Position numbers and translations under genes: made by a program. The notes below the pieces were generated by a model. The model was not told the DNA's origin. It worked only from the letters and a program-made list of their open reading frames with translations, and ran no database searches. From NCBI GenBank assembly GCA_024195265.1, contig JAJLRJ010000013.1, positions 20,005,521 through 20,069,520 on the forward strand: a stretch of 64,000 bases of DNA, in the 5' to 3' direction. Below are positions 12,558 through 24,500 of the stretch, in pieces (the first letter of the stretch is position 1; every line of letters begins with the position of its first letter). The DNA comes from Dendrophyllia cribrosa (taxonomy: Eukaryota > Cnidaria > Anthozoa > Scleractinia > Dendrophylliidae).

Positions 12558-15500
12558 CCATCATCATCATCATCATCATCATCATCACCGTTCACCATTG
12601 CCGCTATTATTATTGTCATGGTCATTGTTCATAGTTATAATCATAATCATAATCATCGTCATTATCATTATTATGATAATCATAATCATCTTCATCATCA
12701 TCATCGTTATTATAATCATCGTCATCATTGTCATTAATATTAACAACATGACCATCAAATCAAATCATCAAATATGAACAATGCGGCAATGACAACTAAA
12801 GATGCGATAGTTACAACAATTTATTTCAAATTATATTCAGAACTTTGTGTAACTAGGCAACCAGCTAACCTTCAGAACTCCGCCGTCTACAGCCATGTGT
12901 AAAAGTGACGACCCGTCTATATCCGCTTTGTAAAGGAACGACTCCATGTTAAGCTGCTGAGTCTTGACTGAAAGTAAATAAAAGGAAATGTAAATATTAA
13001 AAGCTATGGCTATGAAACTTGCAAAGTTTATAATACGTCAAAAACTCTCAAAGTTAAGCCAGGTCATGCGACATATTGACCTCATATGATGTGGGAACTG
13101 CGTCATTATTCCGAATGGGGCCATCTTAGATCCGCCATCTAGGATTTCTATTATGTTAGAAAAGCGCCAAAATTGAGTCAAAATTAATTAAAATCAAAAG
13201 AGATATGCTTAGATGTTTTTAAATTGTAAACTTTACTATAACATTTATTTATACTTGTCAAAAACGTCACGGATGTCATGAACAAAATTCTGTCACAACA
13301 AATATTGAGCATTGGTCAAACGATTTTAAAATCATAAGCGTCCAAAGTCAGCACGGACGAAATTCTAAGGTAAATTCCATGGTAAATGAAGGCTTAAGAG
13401 TAGAATTTTTCTCTGAATATAGTTTTTATTTACCATACTGAAAAAAGTATTCCACTGCATCTTTAGCTCCTCTTTCCACTGCATGACCCATGGGCGTCAT
13501 CTGGTCTTCATCTCGGATGTCAATTATAGCTTGATGTTCAATCTGAAAAGTACATTATCCTCCCTGCTTACTCATTAGCATTAAGTATTGGGTAGTGACC
13601 CCTGACGAGCAAAACTCGAAAGGGTATGCCATAAGAGCTAAGAGCAGCAGGGGGGAGTGGTGGGTGGGGTGCTTCGTTCACTTTGAGCAACGTTCGCAGC
13701 AACTGACACTCCTAATTAATTCTGCTTGGTTTATATAATGCTAAGTGACGTCACAGGAATGCTAATGAACTATGAATAGTACATTATCCTCCCTGCTTAC
13801 TCATTAGCATTAAGTATTGGGTAGTGACCCCTGACAGCGCTTCTTCACCGGATGTGCCGTTAATAAGCATCCCCACATCCTCATATACCTCCCATACCTC
13901 ATTCCTTCCACGTATCCATACCTTATCCGAATAGCCAATCCCTCTATCTCATTACTAATAGATCTTTATTCTTGATATACCTAAACCCTACCACTAGAGT
14001 TTACACACAGATTTAAATGAATTTCGCAACATGAAGCTCAGGTTTTAATAATAGTTTAGAACGCATGGGTGAAATGTGTTAAAGAGTTTTGTTTCTGGTA
14101 AGCCTCACTTAAGTCCAAAGCGAGGCAAGCCAAAATATCGCTTATTCCTCCCGGAGCCATCACTTGGTTCATCTTAAGATAATGTTTCGCAGTTTCCGCG
14201 GTCTTCCAGCCAACATGGGCCATAATAGACTCTAATGGTACACCTGCTAGCGCAAGGGAAACAGCACATCCACTGCGCATGCCATGCAGAGTCACCCGCC
14301 GGTTGCTAAAAGTCCCAGGGAGTTGTTGGGCATAGAAAGACAAACGGGCCTGAGCCGCCGCAGAGTCGAACGACTGATCTGTAACATCACCAGTTCTATT
14401 CGTTGCTCTAAAGAGAAAACCTTGTCTGATAGGAACATGGAGCAAGTCACACAGTTTTATATAAGTTTCAATTCCGGTAATCGGGCATAACGCTGGATCC
14501 TTATAACGCTTGAGGGCAAACATATTAACGGTACCATCCCGTAAGGACTTTGTAAGCGTGTGGTTAAACAAGATACCATCTTTCCCAGGAAAATAGAGAA
14601 GTTCTCTAGTTTTCGTTCGACTTAAATCACCGGCCCTGTCGCCCGCGAAAAACTGAGTCTTGAAGAAAGCTTGGTCTCTAGCGCAAACATAGAGCTGAAT
14701 TGGGGACGTATTGGTGTCCTTCAACCGTCTTAAAATCTCTTGTGCAAGAGCTGCCAAGTCTCGTAAAAACAGAGGCTCTGCCTGAGAGGGAACTATTCCG
14801 GCCTGAAGTTGCTCTTCTCGTACCGCCGTTAGGTAGGACTTAACTTTCCGAGAGGCCGCCGGGTTACCATAACCCGGGAATGCGAAATCATCGAGAGTTC
14901 TACCCCACTCGGAGAATATGGATCTAAGCTTCCCGATCAGCGAGTCCACTGTACCAAAAGCTAGGCGCTTCGGGCACTGGCAACCTCCTTTGGATTTGAG
15001 ACCAGCATAAACACAAGTGTCAGCGTGTACCACAGTTTTCCCAGTCCTGTCTTTCCAAATGAGGAAATTAACAACATCATCAGGAGTAGCAGTCGTAATG
15101 CCTCTTACCGGCGTAGCTTGTGCAAGAAATTGCATCATTTCTTTTTCTAAAGACGACCTTTGTTTCGAATAAGGAGTGGATTCCGTTTTCACCAATAAAG
15201 CTTGCCGTCGTCTTTTAATGGCGTCCATATCGACAGGAGACCCAGAAGTTCCCATGGTTTCACGGTGGGGCGTGAGCTCCCGACGTTTGTAACCACATCT
15301 CTGGCAAAATCGAAAGTCTTTGTCATTCGAATAGGAACAAGACGGACATGCCACGGAAGCCACAAAGATCTTTGGCACCAGCGGAAGGGGCTAAAAGGAG
15401 ATAATAAACGAGGGAAGTCATAACCTAGCAGTCAAAGCTCTCCCACCCGGAAAGCCCAGAGAGGATAATTAACTGCCTTTGGCACAAAACCAGCCTTGGA

Positions 15501-18500
15501 CGGGAAAAGAACCGCATCTGTACAACCCAGGGGCGCAATGAGTAGTCTTCTTCTGGCCATGGCATTGATCATTGGCCACCAAGGAGGGAGAGGAGAGGGT
15601 TCCGGCACCACCAGAGTGACTGTTGCACGCTGAGAACGTAGGAAACGCAGGAGAGGACCAATCAATACGAATGGCGGGAAGGCGTAGGCGTTTGTGATCG
15701 TACCATCACAAGATGACAAATCCTGGCTAAAAACGTTTACACCCGCCGACCCTGGGGTGGGGAAAGGCGTAAAGTGGGGTAAGCGAATACCTGCGCGATC
15801 GTGCTGGGCATTCGAGTCGAGCGCCATAAGATCCATTGTGTGCCCCTTCGATCCACCAAAGACAGTCTGCACAATGTCCCAGCACCGTGGAGATAGCATG
15901 GCATCCGAATCCGACAGACGGCGAGAAAAATAATCGGCTGGGTTCACACCAGAAGGAACATAAGACATGGAGAGCGCCAGGTTCCGCCTTGTGACAGTAT
16001 GGAAGATGAGGCGAGCTACTTCGTTAAGTTTTAAGGACCTGGGCCCGCGACCTTGCCAAGCGTTAATCGTAGCCTGATTGTCGACTTGTATGTCCACCCT
16101 ACAGTCTCTAACACTGGGAGGGAGGCATTCCAGAGCTTTGAGAACCGCATGCATTTCCTTAACGTTGATATGTTCGTTCATCAAGTCGCTCTCCCAGTAG
16201 TCACCGACACTAGAGTCAGTTGGATGTTGATGAAAGATGGCTGCCCAACGAAAAGCCGAGGCATCAGTTGACAGAGACATGGACTCATGGCGTTTATGGA
16301 TCCAAGGAATAACTTTCTGCCAGTCATCAAGGAACCGCCAAAACTCAATCTCTTCCCTTAGCGGTGGTGAAAGGGTGACTTCTCCACCTCTAGAAGCCTG
16401 GCCAATGGCTGCACCCATTTCCCTGATATAAAACTTAGCGCCAGGGAACGCCAGGGAAAAGGATATGCATTTTCCCATTAATTTCTGGATTGACTTGAGC
16501 GGAATAGTAGATACTCTGGACAGAACAGACTCGCGTAGCTCAGCAAACTTGATTCTCTTTTCCTTTGGCACCAGGAACGCCAAACTGCTTGTATCGATGA
16601 CCATTCCCAAGAAGGTTAAGCGCGTCGAGGGGGACAAGATGCATTTGCTTAGACCCAGAAAATATCCCAGGTTGATTAAAACTGTGCAGACCACATAGAG
16701 AGCTGCTAACGCTGCTTGATGACTGTATTCGTGGTCCCTCAACTCAATCGGTCGAGACCAATGACCTTCCAAGGCAAAGATCTCTCCAACTAGCCTGTCA
16801 TCAATATACAGGGATCCGGTGATTCCCAGGCTCCGGAAATAGCTAGTAGGGCCCAGACCCACCGTCTGATAGACAAACGGAGAGTTTTTCCAACCAAAGG
16901 GAAGAGTGGCTGCAACTAGGTACCAACCCCTCCATTCCACACCAAAAAACTGTTGCGAGTCAGCAGATAGTAATATATGGTCGTATCCCGATTTGTCGTC
17001 TATTTTAGAAAAATGGCTGTTCTGATAGGCAAATCGGGGAACCAAGGCAAGTGTTTCGAGGGAAAAGGGTGTGTCCTTCATCCAGAGGTTTAAAAATCTT
17101 GCGTCCACACATAGCCTAGGCTTGTTCGGCTCAACTGTAAGGGGGAGAACAAGCCAGGGGGGTGTCACTTTAGCCACTTCACCCCACACACGTACCGCGC
17201 CGGTAGATATCCGCTGCAGTAAGGACTGCGTTATAAATTCCGCGAACTGCTTACACACTGGATGGTTCTTGAAAACCTTACGTGGTGGCATTGGAGAATC
17301 GAACATGACACCTTTAAAACACCCTTTAAACGGCCTCATAAAAGATCTAATATCGACACCATTGGCTAGCCATCCAATAATGCGCGCTTTATCCGAGTTT
17401 CCAGTTAATATCGCATCCCATAAAGGGAGATGATTATGTAAAGCCCCCGCCTTGAAACTCGAAGGATCCCTGAATAGGAGGTTCTGAATATCTCCGGAGT
17501 CCCCAGATATGATCCTGTTTACTTCAGCTATAATATCTCCTTGTACGATCACTGGCATTTCCCCTGGGCTTACGTCTCCCGACAACGTTACCCACGTAGT
17601 TCTTCGGCTACGCGCTCGAAGTTCCGCCTCTAGGGGCGAGAAGCTCTCACATATTTGTCCAGGGTCGGGAGAGTTTCCCTATAACAAATGAGAAAAACCG
17701 AGGGTAAGACCAACGAGGAAGACAGAATTAAGCCCAGGGAAAATGACAGCCATAGCCCGCTAAAGCGAGCTCAAGGGCATGCCATACAAGGCAAAGCGCT
17801 TGTGGAGTCAATTCCCGTCACTTAAGTCAGTCTAGAGAAACCGAACCGGGACAGAAAAAGATTCTATGAGACAAAATAACCAAACAATTACAATCTGAGG
17901 CAATCCTTTATTTTGCTAACACGGTCATTTAACCAATAGCATGTAGCTATACAATAACTCTAGTTCTAGAAGCGTCTGTTCGGGCATCCACGAGCATAAT
18001 GGCCTGTCTGGCCACAGGACCAACACCTAGTCGGGGGGCGAGGCCGTCTCCCTCCCCTCTAGTGGTACGGTGAAGGGGGCCGCGACCGACCAGAGATGGC
18101 ACCCCTAAGAGCATTGGCCTCTTTACGTGACTTTTGAATCGCCTTAGCCACTTCCGCCTCCTCTTTAGACGCTATTAACTTGATCAAGATATTCTGCAAA
18201 TTGCCATCGGTAATCAGAGGACGGCACTGGCGCAGCACTATCCCAAAGCGGTTCGCCCTTGCATCTGCCTTTTCCCTGGCTGTATCGACTAAGTTTTCCA
18301 AGGCTGCCATCGCTGTATAGGGATCGAACAACTCGGACGGTTTGGCCAATAGGGTCTGCAGCGCCGACACGGCCGTATCAACACTAGAAACATCGGCAGA
18401 CTTACGTAAGGTCTCCACTTCCTTTAGAAGTTTGGCCAGCTAAAGAAAATAGAAAATTGCGAAAAGAAATGAAATTCTCCTTCTCCTTCTCCTTTTTTTT

Positions 18501-21500
18501 TTTTTTTTTGGGTCAATATTTAAATCACCAGACCCTTCTCGATCCATTCCCGTTCATTGGATCCATAACGGACTATATCATATTCACCAGACCCTTCTCG
18601 ATCCAATCCTGTTTTATCGGATCCTTGACAGTCTATATTCCATTCGCTAGTCCCTTCGCGATCCCCGCCGTTAATGGGATTCTTCACGGTCTATATATCC
18701 GCTAGACCCTTCTCGATCCAACCCCGTTTATTGGATCCTTCACGATCTATATCTTATCCACTAGACCTTTCTCGATCCAATCCCGCTATTGGATCCCTCT
18801 CGGTCTTCTTTTGTCCACTAGACCCTTCTCGACCCAATCCCGTTTATTGGGTCCTTCTCGGTCTATGTCTAACCACCAGACCCTTCTCGATCCAATCCCG
18901 CTATTGGATCCTTCGCAGTCTATTTATTTTATATGCCAGGCCCTACACGATCCTTTCCCGAAGATTAGCGATCTTTGCAGTCTTAATGTGCAGATTTTGC
19001 TATCTAAACTGCCCGGGACCCCAGGGACTCGACAAAAGAACAACATTAAATACCGGCCAAGCCCCTTGGGACCAACACGGAATCAGGCCCCGCTAATCTG
19101 CATAACAAATTAACCTGATATGAAAACGTGCAAAAACCAGACAAATAAAATAAAATAAAAGGTAAAATAAAATAAGACGAATGCTGTGTATGAGCAATAG
19201 GCGAACCACGAGAACGATACCACGTCACCGACAAAACACAAGCGTCCTTGAGCATAAAACCTAAAACAATGAAGCGAAAAAAGAACTCGAAATGACGAAC
19301 GCTCGGGCGCGCGAATAATGCAATAACAAAGTTACCTCTAAAGATTCTTTCCCCGGTTCCTGCGAAGAACTGGCTGCAACTGTTGCCGGCGTGGTATGCT
19401 CTTACGGCGGTAAAGCGTTCCCAACAGCCGCGGCTGGCGCAGAAACAGGTGAAGACGCAGAAACTGGAATTTGAGCTGGAGTTTGAGCTGCCGGACCCGG
19501 CTGTAAGGCAGCAACAACCGAGTCCCTTTGCTGGCCATCGACGGTCGGGAGCGGCATAGGAAAATTGTGCTTCGCTCTGACTTTGAGCAACGTTCGCAGC
19601 AACTGACACTCCTAATTAATTCTGCTTGGTTTATATAATGCTAAGTGACGTCACAGGAATGCTAATGAACTATGAATAGTAAAGAAATCACTTCACTTGC
19701 TATTAATGTCCCTTGGAATATCACCAGTTGAAAAATTAAGTGATGAAGAGCAAAAAACCGAATTTCCTATTCATCACCCGGGGATGGGGGGGGGGGGGGG
19801 GGGGGGTACTCCCTATAATGGGCTATACGGGGATGCTCCGCCCGAAAGGGGTACCTTTTTGAGGCTGGAGGTATATGAAAGGGTAGGGATTTCACGAGTT
19901 GAAGTATGTGAAAGGGTAGGGATTTCACGAAGAATAGGAAATGGTAGCGAAAACACGAGTTGAAGCATAAAAATGTAGGGAAAACTGTAATTTAAGTATT
20001 ATAAAAAGGGCCTTTCAAAATATATCAAACAGACGCACGCAAGGCTATATGAAAGGGGTACCATTTTCAATGAAAGGTATATGAAAGGGGTACCTTTTCT
20101 GTCAAAAACGGTATATGAAAGGGTAAGGGTTTGGACCTCGGGGCGGAGCATCCCCGTACAAAACTTTGTTGAGTACCCCCCCCCCCCCCCGGGATTCATC
20201 ATTATCACATCATCTTCATCATCATCATCATCATCATCGTCGACGATGACAGTTGTGATGGCAATGGCAGTAGCACAATACTACAGTCTGTTTACTTACC
20301 AGCATCTTGCACACGCTGATTCTATCCATTCCTGCTGCGAGGTGAAGAGGGGTGACAAGAGCGCGACCAGTTGCATTAACGTCACAATGCGGGTCTCGTA
20401 GCAATGCCTTATAACGAAAAATAAATCACTAATCAAACGGAAAGTGGACGCATATTTTACCCAAAAGACAGGTTTTCCATTGTAATCGATAAGGATGGAT
20501 AAACGTCTTAACGAAAAACGGATGGTGGTAATTATAGACGGGCAACTAGTCTGCTTTTCTTTTTAAGGCGCTATGACATCAGATTTAAGTATGACTTCGA
20601 AAAGCTAAAAGAAATATTTGTATAAAAGCCCACCTTTACCCGAAAGACGTTGCGGGTCGTTTGTTTTTGTTTTGAATGCTCCATTGTTCATACGCGTGAT
20701 CTGATTGGTTGCACGAATTCAAGTGTTACACGGCACGCACAGCATTTTGGGTGAAGGTGGGCTTTTAACCCATTGACTCCTAGAGAATTTGCAGAAAACG
20801 GCATTTTAAAGCCAATAAAGCCATTTTTTGACTGCTGTGGAGGCAAATTGCTAGCAAACTGCCCAAAACGTTGTTTGCAACATGAAAACTAAGTTTACTT
20901 TTCGCTCGGGGTCAAATAAATTGACTTTTGATTTCGGGCATACGACCTTTCGTTTTTTTCGTTCTTCTCCCCGTTCTTTTCCGTTCCTTTTCCATTTTTT
21001 CCCTCGTTCCCTTTCCCTTTCACTGGACTTTATATATGAAGTAAAAGTTTCCCAGAAAATGCTGAAGAAGGTAATATTTTTTAACATGAAGTGGCAAGTG
21101 GTAGGAAGACCAGATTTTCCTTCGATTTTTCCAGTCATATCTGATAGGTTTTTCGAGTGTAAATCTGGCCCAATTAAATGAGCTCTCTCATTTGGGCACT
21201 TTTTGAAAGATTTCTTCCTTCTGCTTGGGTTAGGTACAAAAGACATCTTTTATCATAAAAAGGGCCGATGACGTCACAAATGGTAGAAGGACCGTGGTTC
21301 TGTCACGGGCGGTTTCGGGCGTTTCACGGGCGGTTTCGGGCGTTTCATAATTTCACAGGGAAGACATGCTTCGATTGCTTTCATGCTTTACCAAGTTTAT
21401 GAAATGTGATCACAGTTTTATGTGTCACTGGTTTTCAAGCGACAGCGGTTACCATAGCAATGCCAGCTGATTGTCGTTTTTCTCAAAATCTCAGATACTA

Positions 21501-24500
21501 TATAAAAAAATTTTCAAATGTTATAGTATTCACGTATTACTAGCTGCAGACCAAAATTCAAGAAAATTTATAAGACGATTTTCGAGTAAATCAAAAATCA
21601 TTTTTAGGGATTTTTTTATGCGCGCAAGACAGCAATAATTAGTAAATAATTTGCATAAACAAAATATTTCCAAAATGTCCTTACATATTATTTTAAAACG
21701 GCCATCCATTAAAATAATAATTGTCCTTTACTTCCCAATCATTATTCTAGCAGCTGGCTGTTTTAAGCTAATATGTAAGACCATTTTGGAAATATTTGCC
21801 CTACGGCAAAAAAATAAAAAACTGAGTCGAGCCTCCTTAACCCTATTCGGCCTGGGGGGGGGGGGGGGGGGGGGGGAGGAGCACAAAGTGCCCGCGCAAA
21901 CTTTCAACATTCATAACTTCTTTAATATGTATTCAAACGCCATCAAACTTTGTGAATTTTCCTAAAATGTATCTGGCAACAATTTCATGTGACAATTTTT
22001 GATCACGTGACTTGATGTTTCCATGGCAACAAGATTTTGACAGCCATGTTTTTTGAAATTTGCATATTTATACCTTTGAATGAAGAAAAACAATGTTTAT
22101 TGGTACAACTTTTGTATTTTTACGTCATTTATAGTTTATTTATTGGTTTTGATTAATTTTGCGTCAATTTGGACGGTTTTTAAGAGGTTTTAAAAAATTT
22201 CAGAAATCCAAGATGGCGGATCTAAGATGGCTGCCGTATAACTAATTACCTAATAACAACGTCATATGACGTCATCGTTCCATTGTGCGGACCGAAAAAG
22301 AGACAGTTTTGGACGTACTATGTACCCTCAAGGTTTCATTGTCATAGCCTTAATGTTCTTGAAGTTACGAAGGGGGGACACAATGTGCCACCCCCCCCCC
22401 CCCCCCAGGCTCAGGAACTCAAAAAAAGTCCAGGCTGAATAGGGTTAAGGTTCATCACGCAATTCTTTTGTAAATGGGCAAGGAATGCATAGCGCTCCTC
22501 AGAACCTTTGAGCATGAGACTACACTGTAAATGTTAACCTACCTGCAGTATTTTTTCGTCGCCCACCCTTACAGCTGTGTGAAGAGGCGTGTCCCGTCTC
22601 TCATCCTGAACCTGGACATTGGCACCTCTGCTTAGAAGCACCTCCACCACCCGGGACTGTTTCCCCAGTATTGCATTGTGTAATGGGGTGCGACCAAACT
22701 CATCCGTGACACCAATGTCTGTCAAAAGCACAATGTGGTTAGTGTCGGATCTAGGGGCGGGGACTGGGGTGCCCGGCCCCCTTATACTGAAACATTTTTT
22801 CCGTTGTTAACATTTTCACCCCGGACCCCCCTTATTAGGCCCTTTGCATAACGTCATAACATGACATGCATAACAAAAGTGCCATCCAGTCACGGTTCAG
22901 TTATCGGAATGTTTCATTGTCTATTCATTGTTTTCGAAATCCCACTGTTCTCCATGCCATCCAGTCAGTCATTGTTTTGTCATATTTGTGACGTTATGCA
23001 AAGGCCTATTCACTATGTATACCTCCCGCCCCCTAACAATGAAGTCTGGATCCGCCATTGGTATTTTCTCTGAATATGATTTTTCTTTATATATAACTTG
23101 GACAACAATTAATCGCCTAAGTGTCGCCTCCAGTATCCGTAGCTGTGTATAAATTTTCGCGGATGCACTGGTGATTTTTTTTTTGCTTACACAGAAATCC
23201 GCGATTTTTGAAAATGTACATGTCGTGTCGTCGGCACTCGGCGAAAGTCGCAGGTATAGCCACTCTTGCAAAGTCTTTATCTGTGATTTCAGCTACAGCT
23301 TGTCTGTAGGAGAGTGGCTATACACGTGCGATTTTTTTATAACGAGTCTGAGTAGCCAAGCAGACCGCGTATTTATGTGGGGTTGGTCGTGGCTTGGGAC
23401 TATGTTTAGAAAATTTGTAAGGCACTGTAACTGGCTTTATTTGCGTCGACGAAGGAGACGCTTCCTAATCTTGTCGGCTAGGCGGAACGAATCGAGAAAA
23501 GTGGGTTAAGCCTAAAGAATACCGTTCAGAAGGACGTCGGACACCTTATTGAAACTTATATAACGGAGTAACTGGTTAGCTTTCAGTTAATGTTATGGGT
23601 AGCAGTTTATATAGTTAAATTTAGGCCTGAACAACCCGAGAAGCTAGGTGGTACAGTGGTATAGTGGTACGGTAGGCTATCTAAGCCTAAGCTTAGCTGA
23701 GATCACAGGTTCAATCCTGAGTGGGGGATTTTAGATTTTCTTTTTTACACTTAAAAATTTATTGAAAATAAAATTCTAAGTGTCGACATTACGTTATATA
23801 AGTCTTAATAAGGTGTCCGACGTCCTTCTGAACGGTATTCTTTAGGCACAACCAGAAAAGTGTCGGTACCAAATCTGCGCCATCTTGAAACGTCACAATA
23901 GTATCCAGCATTCCCAGCGCGTGGAAATCAGGCATCATGCATCCTGGGGAGCTGGGGTTCCGAAATATCACATGTGAATAATCTATTTGTCTTGATTTTA
24001 TAGTTTCGGATATTTTCCCGGCTCAATATTTCAATGCCTACTAAAAGTACGCAGTGGAAAAATTGGACGAAGGTTCTTCTCCGGACCAAGGAAGTTGTTG
24101 GGTCTCTTTGGAATCAAGCAAGAAGTTATCGGATTTTCCTCGCTACCGTTCTGGTATGTTTTGAATGTTCTATCTTGATTTTGCTGTGGTTCTCTGCCCG
24201 ATTTGGGAAGCTTTCACTTAAATAACGACGTCGTTCTTCGCGATGTTCTACGGTACGGTGCAATTCGCTGTATGTCTTGTAGCAATAATTCACTGACCGG
24301 CCGCGCCAGGCGAACGCAGATTAACTTTACAGTGCCCGATACAGGCGCAAATCATTTGCGACTAAAGATTTCGCAGTTTTGTGACTAAAATTTGTCTAGC
24401 TAATAAAGGAATTATATTCAACAGTCTTGTGTCTTACTTGCAACTGGTAATTGCAATTTTATCCGAGAAATCCTGCGAAATTCACGTTGAATGTTGCGTG

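Larger units (their letters stand above)
13549..19681 (-). mobile_element. DIRS-order tyrosine-recombinase retrotransposon, Ngaro/PAT-like
   Basis: Read on the minus strand: terminal repeat 19681-19581, gag-like ORF1, RT/RNase H ORF, tyrosine recombinase ORF, then repeats 13835-13778, 13781-13681 and 13606-13549. This is the A1-body-B1A2B2 split-direct-repeat pattern of Ngaro and PAT elements. Integrase and LTRs are absent, as known for this order; integration would use a circular intermediate and the recombinase, without target duplication. RT and recombinase are open; ORF1 has two in-frame stops. It lies inside the TRPA1-like gene, in the same orientation, in the intron between exons 4 and 5. 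Confidence 0.9.

Noticed and set aside
12394..12737. Poly-Met, poly-Asp and poly-Ser frames
   Set aside because: Artefacts of the CAT repeat.
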